Notes under the pieces: generated by a model
What the model was told of the DNA's origin: nothing
Database searches by the model: none
What the model saw: only the letters and a program-made list of their open reading frames with translations
Position numbers and translations under genes: made by a program
DNA from: Actinoplanes missouriensis 431
GTDB taxonomy: Bacteria > Actinomycetota > Actinomycetes > Mycobacteriales > Micromonosporaceae
Assembly (NCBI RefSeq): GCF_000284295.1
Contig: NC_017093.1
Coordinates: 4,898,001-4,962,000 of the forward strand
Direction of reading: 5' to 3'
Length of the DNA: 64,000 nucleotides
Part shown: piece after piece, positions 15,670 to 25,817 of the stretch
Layout of the letters: each line of letters opens with the position of its first letter
How positions within the stretch are numbered: position 1 is the first letter of the stretch

Positions 15670-17970
15670 ATGCGAAAACCCCGTCGTGGATTCGTGTTCA
15701 CCGCCGCCGTCGCCACCGGCATCACCGCCGTGGTCGCCGGCATGGTCGGACAGGACTCGCCCGCCGGTGCCGCGACCGGCGAGCTGAGCGTGATGAGCTG
15801 GAACATCCAGGGCAAGAACCTGACCGGTGCCGAGATGTCCGAGACCGACAAGTCGGTGGTCGGCGTGATCCGGGCCTCCGGCGCCGAGTACGTCGGCCTC
15901 CAGGAGGTCTCCGGCGACCAGGCCAAGGCCATCGCCGCGAAACTCGGCTGGGGGACGAGCCGGGATCACGTGCTCACCCAGCACGAGCACGGCACGGTCG
16001 GCCAGTTCCGTGAGGGCATCGCGATGCTCAGCAAGAACCCGATGAGCGAGATGACCAACGTGACGCTCAACCCGGAGGGCCGCGGCCGGCACGTCCAGTA
16101 CGCGCGGATCGTCAAGGACGGCCGCCCGTACTACGTCTTCAACACCCACCTCGCCTCGGACGACTGGACCTCCAAGACGTCCACGGCGTACCGGCCGGGC
16201 GCCGACGACGACGAGCGGCGCACGAAGCAGGCCGAGTTCATCAAGGGCCAGGTCGACAAGGTCAGGCAGCGGGTCGGCGACCCCAACGCGGTGTACGTGG
16301 TCGGCGGCGACTTCAACTCCCGCGCCGTGACCACCCTGCCCAAGGGCGAGGCCTACAAGGTCTTCGCGAACTCCATGCGGGACACCTGGCTGCACCAGCA
16401 TCCGGGTGCGGCCCGCGCCGACTGCGAGCCGAAGCCGGTGGCGGAGTGCGGGAACACCGTCTCGATCCGCAGCGGGGACCAGAAGAGGGCACAGAACCCG
16501 ACGATCCGCATCGACTACCTCTTCGTCGACCGGGCGCACGAGTCGCTGATCCGGTCGACCGCCACACCGGAGCCGTCGAACCCGGTGGAGACCGAGTACA
16601 TGAGGTACTCCGATCACTACCCGGTCCGTGCCGTGTTCGGGCCGGCGCCCCAGGCGTCGCAGCAGCGCCCGGTGGCAGCGTTCACCGCGAGCCGTCTCAC
16701 CGGCGCCGGCAACCGGGTGACGCTCGACGGCAGCGGCTCGCGCGACCCGGACGGCTCGATCACCGGCTGGAAGTGGACCGCCGGCGGGACCACGCTGCCG
16801 CTCACCGGGCCGAAGGGCCAGGTCTCGCTCGGCGCCGGGACCAGCAAGGTTGTGACGCTCACGGTCACCGACAACACCGGGCTCACCGGACAGACCAGCC
16901 GGACCGTCGCGCTCCCGAACCGGCAGCCGGCCATCGGGGCGTACACACCGAACGGGGTTGTCGTGCCGAGCACGCGACCCACGCTGACCGCGGCCGGAAG
17001 CGACCCGGACGGCGACCCGCTCACCTACCGCTACCGGGTGACCGGCCCCTCGGTGGATCTCAGCTCGGGCGCCGCGGGCGGCTCGTGGACGGTGCCGGCC
17101 CACAAGCTCGACCCGGGTACGCGCTACACGTGGGAGGTCACCGCGACCGACCCGGCCGGCGCCTCGGACAAGCGGACCGGCAGCTTCACCGTCGCGATGC
17201 TGCCCACCTCCGCGGACGTGATCGCCACCTCGACCGGCAAGGGGTACTGGACCGTCGACACGACCGGCGACGTGCGGGCGTTCGGTGACGCCCAGCAGCA
17301 CGGCAGCCTGCGCGACGCCGGGGTGAAGGTGCAGAACGTGGTCGGCCTGGTGCGGACGCCGGACTCCGGCGGCTACTGGATCGTCGGCGCGGACGGCGGC
17401 GTCTACGCGTTCGGCAACGCGCCGTTCCACGGCTCGATGGGCGGCAAGCCGCTCAACAAGCCGGTCGTCGGCATGGCGGCGACCAAGGACGGCGGCGGGT
17501 ACTGGCTGGTGGCCGCGGACGGCGGGGTGTTCGCGTTCGGCAACGCCGGCTTCCACGGCTCGATGGGCGGCAAGCCGCTGAACGGCGCGGTCGTGGCGAT
17601 CGCGCCCACCCCGTCCGGCGCCGGGTACTGGCTGGCGGCCAGGGACGGCGGGGTGTTCGCGTTCGGGGACGCGCCGTTCCACGGCTCGATGGGCGGCAAG
17701 CCGCTGAACCGGCCGGTCGTGGACATGGACGCCACACCCGACGGCCGGGGCTACTGGATGACCGCCGAGGACGGCGGGGTGTTCGCGTTCGGCAACGCCG
17801 GCTTCCACGGCTCGATGGCCGGCAAGCCGCTCAACGGGCACATCACCGGCATGTCGGTGCGGCCGACCGCGCAGGGCTACTGGCTGACCGGCTGCGACGG
17901 CGGGATCTTCGCCTTCGGCGACGCGCCGTTCTACGGCGCCGCGCCGGTGCACCAGTGCCGCGGCATCTGA
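15670..17970 (+). CDS. secreted endonuclease/exonuclease/phosphatase-fold protein with PKD/FN3-like domains and six GYW repeats
   Basis: A 766-aa exported protein. Signal peptide at 1-35 (KPRRGFVF, then a hydrophobic stretch to AGAAT). EEP domain about 37-325 with MSWNIQGKN, GLQEVSG, FNTHLAS, GGDFNS, IDYLFVD and YSDHYPVRA, all metal or catalytic motifs of the DNase I/sphingomyelinase fold. Then a PKD-like domain (FTASRLTGAGNRVTLDGSGS, about 336-415) and an FN3-like domain (about 420-515). The C-terminus has six 42-aa repeats of the type GYWLVAADGGVFAFGNAGFH. The target (nucleic acid or phospholipid) cannot be told from sequence. AAGGA precedes the ATG at suitable spacing. Confidence 0.9.
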   Translation: MRKPRRGFVFTAAVATGITAVVAGMVGQDSPAGAATGELSVMSWNIQGKNLTGAEMSETDKSVVGVIRASGAEYVGLQEVSGDQAKAIAAKLGWGTSRDHVLTQHEHGTVGQFREGIAMLSKNPMSEMTNVTLNPEGRGRHVQYARIVKDGRPYYVFNTHLASDDWTSKTSTAYRPGADDDERRTKQAEFIKGQVDKVRQRVGDPNAVYVVGGDFNSRAVTTLPKGEAYKVFANSMRDTWLHQHPGAARADCEPKPVAECGNTVSIRSGDQKRAQNPTIRIDYLFVDRAHESLIRSTATPEPSNPVETEYMRYSDHYPVRAVFGPAPQASQQRPVAAFTASRLTGAGNRVTLDGSGSRDPDGSITGWKWTAGGTTLPLTGPKGQVSLGAGTSKVVTLTVTDNTGLTGQTSRTVALPNRQPAIGAYTPNGVVVPSTRPTLTAAGSDPDGDPLTYRYRVTGPSVDLSSGAAGGSWTVPAHKLDPGTRYTWEVTATDPAGASDKRTGSFTVAMLPTSADVIATSTGKGYWTVDTTGDVRAFGDAQQHGSLRDAGVKVQNVVGLVRTPDSGGYWIVGADGGVYAFGNAPFHGSMGGKPLNKPVVGMAATKDGGGYWLVAADGGVFAFGNAGFHGSMGGKPLNGAVVAIAPTPSGAGYWLAARDGGVFAFGDAPFHGSMGGKPLNRPVVDMDATPDGRGYWMTAEDGGVFAFGNAGFHGSMAGKPLNGHITGMSVRPTAQGYWLTGCDGGIFAFGDAPFYGAAPVHQCRGI

Positions 17971-17982
17971 TCTGATCGGTCA

Positions 17983-18010
17983 CCGCTCCCCGGCGATCGC
18001 CGGGGAGCGG
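17983..18010. terminator. 28-bp perfect palindrome downstream of the EEP protein
   Basis: ccgctccccggcga pairs with tcgccggggagcgg with no unpaired loop bases in the DNA. It lies 13 bp after the stop at 17970 and upstream of the kinase gene. No T-tract follows, as is common for actinomycete terminators. Confidence 0.75.
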
Positions 18011-18062
18011 CGCCGTGCCCGGTGGTGCGAACCTGACAGTGACCCGACCGACAGGAGGACCC

Positions 18063-18632
18063 GTGCCACCTCTGCTGCTGGTGATCCGCGGGAACAGCGG
18101 GAGCGGCAAGACCACCACCGCCCGCGAGGTCCGCCGCCGGTACGGCCGTGGCTGCGCCCTCATCGAGCAGGACCACGTCCGCCGCGTGGTCCTGCGCGAG
18201 CACGGCGGCGGCGGCGCCGACCGGGTCGCGCCGGATCTGATCACCGCGATGGCCCGGACCGCCCTGGCCGGGGGCTACCACGTCATCGTCGAGGGCATCC
18301 TGCACACCGGGCAGTACGGCGACCCGCTCCGGACGCTGATCGCCGCGCATCCCGGCCCGGCCGCCTGCTTCTACCTGGACGTGACGTTCGAGGAGACGCT
18401 CCGCCGGCACCGCGGCCGCGCGGAGCCGATCCCGGTCGGCCCGGAGACGATGCGCGGCTGGTACTCCCCCGGCGACCTGCTCGGCGTCCCCGGCGAGGTG
18501 GTGATCCCCGAGGAGACCGGCTTCGAGAACGCCGTGACGACGATCCTGCACGCGAGCGGCCTCGCCGGCGCCGCGCCGGCGTCACCGTGCCCGGCCCGGT
18601 GCGAGCGCTGCCGGGAGAAGGCGGCCTACTGA
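18063..18632 (+). CDS. P-loop kinase-like ATPase (AAA/zeta-toxin type), function unknown
   Basis: A 189-aa cytoplasmic NTPase starting at GTG 18063 (VPPLLLVIRGNSGSGKTTTA), with AGGAGG 5 nt upstream. Walker A GNSGSGKTT is at about residue 10, and a kinase-like core follows (GYHVIVEGIL, FYLDVTFEETLRRH). The C-terminus ends in a Cys-rich segment (CPARCERCREKAAY) that could bind a metal. Related proteins phosphorylate small molecules such as antibiotics or sugars, but no substrate can be inferred. The last 7 bp overlap the convergent gene at 18626. Confidence 0.8.
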   Translation: MPPLLLVIRGNSGSGKTTTAREVRRRYGRGCALIEQDHVRRVVLREHGGGGADRVAPDLITAMARTALAGGYHVIVEGILHTGQYGDPLRTLIAAHPGPAACFYLDVTFEETLRRHRGRAEPIPVGPETMRGWYSPGDLLGVPGEVVIPEETGFENAVTTILHASGLAGAAPASPCPARCERCREKAAY

Positions 18633-19036
18633 CGGCGCCGGAACGCCACCACCAGCACCACCGCCGGCAGGATGTGCAACGGGATCAGCGCAAGCGCCGC
18701 GCCCGTCGTCAGCCCTTCCCAGTCGGCATCGCCGGCGCGGAGCAGATTGAGGGGGCCGGCGAGGCTCACCGCGGCCACACCGAACGCGATGATCGGGAAC
18801 GCCCTTGCCGACCACCGCCGCACGATCAGATAGGCGACCACCCCGGCGAGCGACGACAGCAGCGTGAAGAAGGCGATCGCGCCGGGCGTGAGCGGCAGGA
18901 ACGCCTCGTCGACGCCGAGCGCGGCCCGCAGCGCGAGCCCCACCGCGACGTTGAGCACCACGGCCACGGCGGTCGCCACCAGACCCTGGACCACAACCCG
19001 GCCAGTACGAACCGGAGCAATCTCGGAGACAGTCAT
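18626..19036 (-). CDS. four-helix membrane protein, DUF6069-like
   Basis: A 136-aa inner-membrane protein with four predicted helices (LVATAVAVVLNVAVGLALRA; ALTPGAIAFFTLL region; FPIIAFGVAAVSLAGPL; ALIPLHILPAVVLVVAF). The charged loop RRWSAR separates helices two and three. Start ATG 19036 has GAAGGAG about 6 nt upstream. It is divergent from a TetR regulator across paired operator copies, so it is very probably that repressor's target. Biochemical role unknown. Confidence 0.8.
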   Translation of the reverse strand: MTVSEIAPVRTGRVVVQGLVATAVAVVLNVAVGLALRAALGVDEAFLPLTPGAIAFFTLLSSLAGVVAYLIVRRWSARAFPIIAFGVAAVSLAGPLNLLRAGDADWEGLTTGAALALIPLHILPAVVLVVAFRRRQ

Positions 19037-19058
19037 CGCACACTCCTTCGAAAGTGAG

Positions 19059-19103
19059 TACACCGTACGCAGATGTAAACTACCCAACTAGGTACGGTGT
19101 ACG
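19059..19103. promoter_or_regulatory. paired TetR operators between divergent genes
   Basis: gtacaccgtac (19059-19069) and gtacggtgtac (19093-19103) are exact inverted copies, each with GTAC ends and each followed by gca. They lie between the membrane-protein start (19036) and the TetR start (19126), placed to control both. Confidence 0.8.
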
Positions 19104-19125
19104 CAACTAGCCGAGGAGAACCACT

Positions 19126-19839
19126 GTGAGCGACCGCCCCGGCAGGCCCCGCGTCGTCGCGCCGCAGACCCGCGCCAGCCGCGGCCCCGCGCCGGGCTTC
19201 ACCCGCGCCCAGGTCGCCGAGGTCGCCGTGCGGATCGCCGACGAGCAGGGCATGGCCGCCGTGTCGATGCGCAAGGTCGCGGCCGCCCTCGGCACCGGAG
19301 CGATGAGCCTCTACCGCTACGTCGACAACAAGGACTCGCTCTGCGCGCTGATGCTCGATCACATCCACGGCGAGGTGGTCCTGCCGGAGCGCACCGGCGA
19401 CTGGCGTACCGACCTGCGCGCGGTCGCCCACCACCTGCGCGACGCCCAGCGCAAGCACCCGTGGCTGGCCCGGATCCCGGCGGGCCGTCCCGCCATGGGC
19501 CCCAACATGATCCAGATCTTCGAGTACGCGATGGGCATCCTGGACGGTCTGGGTCTGAGCATCGAGGACATGCTCGGCACGTTCTCACTGATCTCCAGCT
19601 GGGTCACCGGTTTCACCCAGGAGGAGTTCGCCGAGGCCGAGGCCCGCCGCAACATGGGCGTCGACGAGGCGGAGTGGGAGCGGCGGATGACGACCGCCCT
19701 GGAGTCGCTGCTCAGCAGCGGCGACTACCCGTACTTCGCCCGCGTGGCGCAGGCCGGCGCCGACCACGACTTCGACACCCGTTTCGAGCGCGGCATCGAC
19801 CGCATCCTGGCGGGCGTGGAGGCCACCCTTCCGGGTTAG
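19126..19839 (+). CDS. TetR family transcriptional regulator with C-terminal TetR_C domain
   Basis: A 237-aa repressor. The helix-turn-helix spans about 25-75 (AVRIADEQGMAAVSMRKVAA, then GTGAMSLYRYVDNKD), and a TetR_C ligand domain follows (about 90-235). The N-terminus is basic and proline-rich. GTG 19126 is the start, with GAGGAG about 7 nt upstream. It sits divergent to the DUF6069-like membrane gene across two GTAC-N3-GTAC palindromes and probably represses both. Confidence 0.92.
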   Translation: MSDRPGRPRVVAPQTRASRGPAPGFTRAQVAEVAVRIADEQGMAAVSMRKVAAALGTGAMSLYRYVDNKDSLCALMLDHIHGEVVLPERTGDWRTDLRAVAHHLRDAQRKHPWLARIPAGRPAMGPNMIQIFEYAMGILDGLGLSIEDMLGTFSLISSWVTGFTQEEFAEAEARRNMGVDEAEWERRMTTALESLLSSGDYPYFARVAQAGADHDFDTRFERGIDRILAGVEATLPG

Positions 19840-19907
19840 CGCTCACAAACTATTTGCCGAAGACTTCTTGACGCGGCAACACATCGACGGGCATGTTAGC
19901 GATCACA
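19835..19907 (+). promoter_or_regulatory. promoter and two LacI-type operator copies upstream of the GH43 gene
   Basis: gttagcgctcaca (19835-19847) and gttagcgatcaca (19895-19907) are near-identical and resemble the TGTTAGCGCTAACA-type sites of LacI-family sugar regulators. TTGACG at 19868-19873 lies 17-18 nt before gcatgtt, so the second copy sits over the -10/start region. No regulator is adjacent on this strand. The first copy overlaps the TetR stop codon. Confidence 0.6.
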
Positions 19908-19941
19908 CCCCGCGATCCCCCGCGCCTAAGGAAGTCAATCC

Positions 19942-21375
19942 ATGGCTCTCCGCCGCCGATCCGCGCTGCTGCTGGCCCTGCTCGTCCTGCTGCTGGCCGG
20001 CTCCGCCGTCCCCGCCTCCGCCCAGTTCATCTCGGTGCGCAACCCGGTCGTCTCCCAGCGGGCCGACACCGCGATCTACAAGCACACCGACGGCTACTAC
20101 TACATGACCGCCTCGGTGCCCGACTACAAGCGCGTCGAGCTGCGCCGCGCGACCACCCTCCAGGGCCTCGGGTCCGCCGCCACCACGAACGCGTTCGTCG
20201 CCCCGTCCAGCGGCGCGCTCAGCGGCTGGATCTGGGCGCCGGACATCCAGTACATCGACGGCGCCTGGTACATGTACTTCTCCGCGTCGCCGGGCACCGC
20301 CCGCTTCGACCAGCGGCTGTACTGGATCCGCAACACCAGCGCCAACCCGATGACCGGCTCCTGGAGCGCGCCGCAGCGGTTCAACACCGGCTGGGAGTCG
20401 TTCCAGCTCGACGCCGCCGTCTTCGTCAACCGCGGGGTCCGCTACTTCGCGTGGGCGCAGGACAGCCCGTCGACGAACTTCAACAGCCACATGTACATCG
20501 CCCGGATGAACGGCGCCACCGCCATCACCGGGTCCGCCGTGGAGATCGCCCGGCCGACGTACGCCTGGGAGAAGGAAGGTGTCGCCGGCGTCGTGGAGGG
20601 CCCGTCGCCGCTGGTCAAGAACGGGCGGGTCTACATCGCGTACTCCGCCTCGGCGACCGACTCCCGCTACAAGCTGGGCCTGCTCTCCTCGTGGGACACC
20701 GCCGACCTGCTCAACCCGGCGTCCTGGTACAAGCATCCGAACCCGGTATTCCAGACCGCGAACGGCGTCTACGGTCCCGGTCACGGCAGCTTCACCGTCG
20801 CCGAGGACGGCGTCACCGACATGCTGGTCTACCACGCCCGCGACTACGCCACCCCGAACCCGGACGCGCTGACCGACCCGAACCGGCACACCCGCATGCA
20901 GCAACTGCTCTGGCGGGAGAACGGCGACCCGTTCTTCGGCCAGCCGATCCCCAGCACCGTCACGAATCCCGGCATCCGCGGCCAGTTCAGCAACAGGTGC
21001 GTCGACAACTACAACCGGGACACCACGCTCGGCGCGCTGGTCCGCCTCTACGACTGCAACGGCGGCACCGCCCAGCAGTGGGAGCTGAACTACAAGGCAG
21101 GGACGTACTACGAGATCCGCAACCGCAACACCGGCACCTGCCTCGACGACCTGAACTTCAGCACCGCCGCGAACGCCGACGTCGGCCTTTACACCTGCAA
21201 CGGCTCCACCGCCCAGCAGTGGATCGTCCAGGACCGCGGCAGCGGCTGGTTCTCGCTGCGCAACGTCGCCGGCAACATGTGCCTCGACAACTACGAGTGG
21301 AACGCCGCCAACGGCGCCCGCCTCTCCCTCTACACCTGCAACGGGACCGGCGCCCAGCTCTGGCGTCTGGGCTGA
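19942..21375 (+). CDS. secreted GH43 arabinofuranosidase/arabinanase-like glycosidase with ricin-type lectin domain
   Basis: A 477-aa exported enzyme. Signal peptide 1-28 (ALLLALLVLLLAGSAVPASA/Q). A five-bladed GH43 propeller (about 30-340) has WAPDIQYIDGAWYMYFSAS, the likely acid in VVEGPSPLVKNGR and the metal-site histidine in VYHARDY. The C-terminal beta-trefoil (about 345-477) has three QxW-type repeats (TAQQWELNY, TAQQWIVQD, GAQLWRLG), a CBM13/ricin lectin. The catalytic domain resembles exo-1,5-alpha-L-arabinofuranosidases of GH43, but subfamily assignment by eye is tentative. It degrades plant wall polysaccharide. Confidence 0.87.
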   Translation: MALRRRSALLLALLVLLLAGSAVPASAQFISVRNPVVSQRADTAIYKHTDGYYYMTASVPDYKRVELRRATTLQGLGSAATTNAFVAPSSGALSGWIWAPDIQYIDGAWYMYFSASPGTARFDQRLYWIRNTSANPMTGSWSAPQRFNTGWESFQLDAAVFVNRGVRYFAWAQDSPSTNFNSHMYIARMNGATAITGSAVEIARPTYAWEKEGVAGVVEGPSPLVKNGRVYIAYSASATDSRYKLGLLSSWDTADLLNPASWYKHPNPVFQTANGVYGPGHGSFTVAEDGVTDMLVYHARDYATPNPDALTDPNRHTRMQQLLWRENGDPFFGQPIPSTVTNPGIRGQFSNRCVDNYNRDTTLGALVRLYDCNGGTAQQWELNYKAGTYYEIRNRNTGTCLDDLNFSTAANADVGLYTCNGSTAQQWIVQDRGSGWFSLRNVAGNMCLDNYEWNAANGARLSLYTCNGTGAQLWRLG

Positions 21376-21410
21376 CGATCACAAACCTTCCCGGGTACGG
21401 GTGAGAAGCT

Positions 21411-21449
21411 CCCGTGACCGTGCGGCCGCCCCCACCGCACGGTCACGGG
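21411..21449. terminator. bidirectional terminator between the two GH43 genes
   Basis: cccgtgaccgtgcgg (21411-21425) pairs perfectly with ccgcacggtcacggg (21435-21449), a 15-bp stem with a 9-nt loop. It lies between two convergent stops (21375 and 21464) and can serve both strands. Confidence 0.9.
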
Positions 21450-21463
21450 CCTCCCGGCATGCG

Positions 21464-22846
21464 TCAGGCGATGTCGATGGCGTCGATCTCGGCGAAGTTG
21501 GCGCCCTTGCCGTACCCGATGGTGTTGTCTCCTGCCCTCAGGGTCACGGTCCGCTCGCTGATCCGCCAGTTGTCCCAGCCGGTGACGGGGTAGTCCACGG
21601 TGCCGGCCGGGACGCCGTTCACGGACAGGGTGTGCCCGGCCGCGCCGCCGTCGGAGCCGTTGGCGTAGCGGGTGTAGAGCCGGTACTCCCCGGCGCGGGG
21701 CACGAAGACGGTGAAGGTGACCCGGCTGTCCGCGAAGTCGATGCCGCCGACGACCGCGCCGTTGCTGGCCCCGCCGGCCGCGTACCGCGCGTTGGCGCGG
21801 GTGAAGTCGGCGTCCTCGGCCTCGTACCGGATCTTCGCGCCCTCCACGATGGGCCGGCTGCCCCGCCAGTCCAGGCGCTGCGAGTACATCGCGCGATAGG
21901 TGAAGCCGGAGTTCCAGCCGTGGAAGACGATCCGGTCCCGGCCGTCCGGGCCGGTCACGACGTCCTGGCCGCCGGGGCCGCGCACGGTCCCCGCGAACGC
22001 GTCGGTGGTCATCAACGGCGTCGAAGCCTTCGTGTACGGGCCACGCAGGCTCGCCGACGTCGCATAGCTGCTCACATAGCTGCCGTCGCCGAAGAAGTTC
22101 GCCGAATAGAAGAGCACGTAGGCGCCTCCGCGCTTGACGAGCGTCGGCGCCTCGACGAGCGTCCCCTCGAAGGGCTTGTTCTGTTTGATCAACGAGGTCT
22201 CGGCGCCGACCCGGCGCAGCCCGTCCGCGCTGACCTGCTGCAGGCGCAGCCAGGTGTCCTGGGCGCAGCAGTTGCCGTCGTTCTTCCACAGGATGTATCG
22301 GCGGCCGTTTTCGGTGTACGAGGAGGCGTCGATGGCCCCGCCGATCTCCGGGGTGCAGACCAGCGCGGTGTCCCGGGGAACGAACGGGCCGCCCGGCGCT
22401 GTCGCGGTGGCGGCGCCGATGCACTGCTTGCCGGACGCCCGGTCGTGCGCCGTGTACCACATGACGAAGCTCCGCGGCCCGGTGGCGAACACCTCCGGCG
22501 CCCAGACGCCGTGGTCACCGGGCCCGCCCGGCGGGAAGGACCAGTCCGGGTCGGCCCAGGCGCCCAGTGCGGGCAGGGCGTCACTCCCCTGCACCGTCCA
22601 GGTGACCAGGTCGGTGGAGGTGGCCCACTGGATGTTCCGGCCGTCGCTGTTGGTGGCGTAGGCGTAGTACGTGCGACCGGCTTTCATCACGTCCGGGTCG
22701 GCGAAGTTCTGATCGATGACCGGGCCTGCGACCACCGCCGCGGACGGCGTGGTGGTGGCGGTGAGCAGGCCGGCGGCGAGGACGAGGGTGGCGCTGACCG
22801 CGGTCACGAGCCGCACCGAGCCGAGCCGGACACGAGACAGGATCAT
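21464..22846 (-). CDS. secreted GH43 glycosidase with C-terminal carbohydrate-binding module
   Basis: A 460-aa exported enzyme. Signal peptide about 1-37 (VTAVSATLVLAAGLLTATTT). GH43 propeller about 40-320, with the base in NFADPDVMKAG, the acid in VEAPTLVKRGGAY and IVFHGWNSGFTYR near its end. A CBM6/35-like beta-sandwich at about 325-460 has YEAEDADFTRANARYAAGG and ends AEIDAIDIA. Start ATG 22846 was chosen for GAGGAG 6 nt upstream; a further 13 residues upstream lack one. Probably acts on arabinan or xylan side chains, complementing the convergent GH43 enzyme. Confidence 0.87.
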   Translation of the reverse strand: MILSRVRLGSVRLVTAVSATLVLAAGLLTATTTPSAAVVAGPVIDQNFADPDVMKAGRTYYAYATNSDGRNIQWATSTDLVTWTVQGSDALPALGAWADPDWSFPPGGPGDHGVWAPEVFATGPRSFVMWYTAHDRASGKQCIGAATATAPGGPFVPRDTALVCTPEIGGAIDASSYTENGRRYILWKNDGNCCAQDTWLRLQQVSADGLRRVGAETSLIKQNKPFEGTLVEAPTLVKRGGAYVLFYSANFFGDGSYVSSYATSASLRGPYTKASTPLMTTDAFAGTVRGPGGQDVVTGPDGRDRIVFHGWNSGFTYRAMYSQRLDWRGSRPIVEGAKIRYEAEDADFTRANARYAAGGASNGAVVGGIDFADSRVTFTVFVPRAGEYRLYTRYANGSDGGAAGHTLSVNGVPAGTVDYPVTGWDNWRISERTVTLRAGDNTIGYGKGANFAEIDAIDIA

Positions 22847-22961
22847 GAGATCTCCTCGGGGTCGGGATCGTCCCATCATGGTCATCTTCCGGGATCCGAT
22901 GTCAAGGGACGCCTGTCGATCCCGCCGCCGGGCGCCCCGCGACTCGCAGGGGCCCGGCGTG

Positions 22962-23441
22962 TCACGCCACCGGGAATCCGTTCTCCAGATAGACCGCCGT
23001 GTTCTCCGCGCGGGCCCGCACGGCCGCGCCGATCCGCCGGGCCAACAGGCCGGAGAGCCGCTCGGCGGCCTCCGGTTCGGTGCACCAGGCCCAGCCGCGC
23101 AGCTCCTCGGCGGGCACCCGGATCCGCGCGGCCTGCTCCGGCGTGAGCGTGCCGCCGTCGAAAAGCATCATCACGCCCTCGGTGCGCCCCGGCCGCGGCG
23201 GCACCCAGTCGGTCACCAGCAGCCGGCCGGGCCGCAGTGACAGGCCGAGCTCCTCGTCGAGCTCCCGCGCCACCGCCGTCAGCGGCGACTCGTCGGCCTC
23301 CACCGCCCCGCCCGGGATCTCCCAGTCGTCCTTGTAGGCCGGCTCGACCAGCAGCACCCGGCCCCGGTCGTCGGTCAGCAGCGCGCCGGCGCCCATCCGC
23401 TTGCGCGCCAGGGTCGCGGTGTAGTCAACGGTCACCGGCAC
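22962..23441 (-). CDS. Nudix hydrolase
   Basis: A 159-aa enzyme that cleaves nucleoside diphosphate-X compounds; substrate unknown. The Nudix box is complete: GGAVEADESPLTAVARELDE followed by ELGL at about residues 43-66, with REL-DEE as metal ligands. The start is GTG 23441 or the in-frame GTG 23435. A conserved DWEIPGG precedes the box. No operon partner is obvious; chrA follows upstream on the same strand after a short gap. Confidence 0.9.
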   Translation of the reverse strand: MPVTVDYTATLARKRMGAGALLTDDRGRVLLVEPAYKDDWEIPGGAVEADESPLTAVARELDEELGLSLRPGRLLVTDWVPPRPGRTEGVMMLFDGGTLTPEQAARIRVPAEELRGWAWCTEPEAAERLSGLLARRIGAAVRARAENTAVYLENGFPVA

Positions 23442-23468
23442 AGGTTAGGCCCGTCTCGCCGGCGCCGG

Positions 23469-24836
<1,368 letters not shown>

Positions 24837-24856
24837 CGGTCTCCCCGGATGGTCGT

Positions 24857-25288
24857 TCACGCGGGCGGGCGGTCCAGCAGCAGCGCGCGCCGCTGGTACT
24901 CGTAGAGGCCGTCGAAGATCGGGCCGGTCAGCTCCAGGGTGCGCGCGTCGTCGCAGACCATCGACAGCCCGCGCAGGATCACGTCGAGGCCGGGCGCCTC
25001 CGGCGCGTCGAAGCGCTCGTCGTCGATGTCGGCCTCGTGCACGATCTCGGCGATCCTCCACAGCACCGGGTCGTGCAGGTCGTAGCGGCGCAAAATGGTC
25101 TCGAACGTGCAGTCGCCGCCGTGATGCCCGAGCTCGACCCCGCGCATGTCGAACGGGGTGGCGCCGGCCGGGACCGCCGACGGGTCGGCCACGAAGACGA
25201 ACTGCGCCTGCGGATCGATGTGCCGGCGGATCAGCCAGGCGCACGCGGCCCGGTCGATGTGCACGCCGGTGCGGGTCGCCCACCTCAC
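24857..25288 (-). CDS. chromate resistance protein, ChrB C-terminal domain
   Basis: A 143-aa stand-alone version of the ChrB C-terminal domain, starting at GTG 25288 (VRWATRTGVHIDRAACAWLI). Conserved FVADPSAVPAGATPFDMRGV, HHGGDCTFETIL and EIVHEADIDDERF contain the histidines and acids of this domain. In most bacteria it is fused behind the ChrB N-terminal domain; here the GTG overlaps the preceding stop by 4 bp, so the two are made separately but coupled. ChrB is reported as a chromate-responsive regulator in some bacteria; the split raises the question of which part binds DNA. Confidence 0.9.
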   Translation of the reverse strand: MRWATRTGVHIDRAACAWLIRRHIDPQAQFVFVADPSAVPAGATPFDMRGVELGHHGGDCTFETILRRYDLHDPVLWRIAEIVHEADIDDERFDAPEAPGLDVILRGLSMVCDDARTLELTGPIFDGLYEYQRRALLLDRPPA

Positions 25289-25791
25289 GACGGCTCCCCG
25301 AGGACGTCGGCGACCTCGGCATCGGCCAGCGCCCGCACCGCCGCCCGGGCGGCCTCGCGCTCGCGCGGCGGGAAGAAGTCGCGGCGCCCGATACGATGCA
25401 ACTCGCTGCGCAGCCGGCGCACCGCCCGCGTCCGCTCCGGCTCGGCGCCGGTCCGGGCCGCCGCCGCCTCGTCGATCACCACCTGGTACTCGGCGGCGCG
25501 CGCCTCCCGCATCGCCGCGGCGATCTGCTGCTCCTGGGCCATGGTGGACGGCGCGGCCAGCCACACCGTCGCCGTGCCCCCGGCCTCGACGACCTCCTCG
25601 GCGGTCCAGTCGAACTGCTCCCGGGTCCGCGCGTCCGCCGGCAACGCCACCAGCCCGTCGCCGAGCCGCGCCACACCGAGGCGCTCGAGCTTGCGCCACA
25701 CCGCGATCCGCGGGCGCGACGGCTCCCGCGGCATCCGGTACGCCAGCAACACCCAGCGCCCCGGCCCGTCGTCACCCGCGACAGTCCCCAT
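25285..25791 (-). CDS. chromate resistance protein, ChrB N-terminal domain
   Basis: A 168-aa protein matching the N-terminal part of ChrB: WVLLAYRMPREPSRPRIAVW, then KLERLGVARLGDGLVALPAD, and a long helical second half (ARAAEYQVVIDEA). It is the first gene of the chromate operon (chrB-N, chrB-C, chrA). Start ATG 25791. A perfect palindrome at 25818-25831 lies 27 bp upstream and is a good candidate operator for autoregulation. Confidence 0.88.
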   Translation of the reverse strand: MGTVAGDDGPGRWVLLAYRMPREPSRPRIAVWRKLERLGVARLGDGLVALPADARTREQFDWTAEEVVEAGGTATVWLAAPSTMAQEQQIAAAMREARAAEYQVVIDEAAAARTGAEPERTRAVRRLRSELHRIGRRDFFPPREREAARAAVRALADAEVADVLGEPS

Positions 25792-25817
25792 GACCGACCA
25801 CCTCCCGGCAGGGCCAT

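Noticed and set aside
15256..17952. An 898-codon open frame on the minus strand
   Set aside because: It is the complement of the EEP-fold gene; the sense strand has a signal peptide, catalytic motifs and 42-aa repeats.
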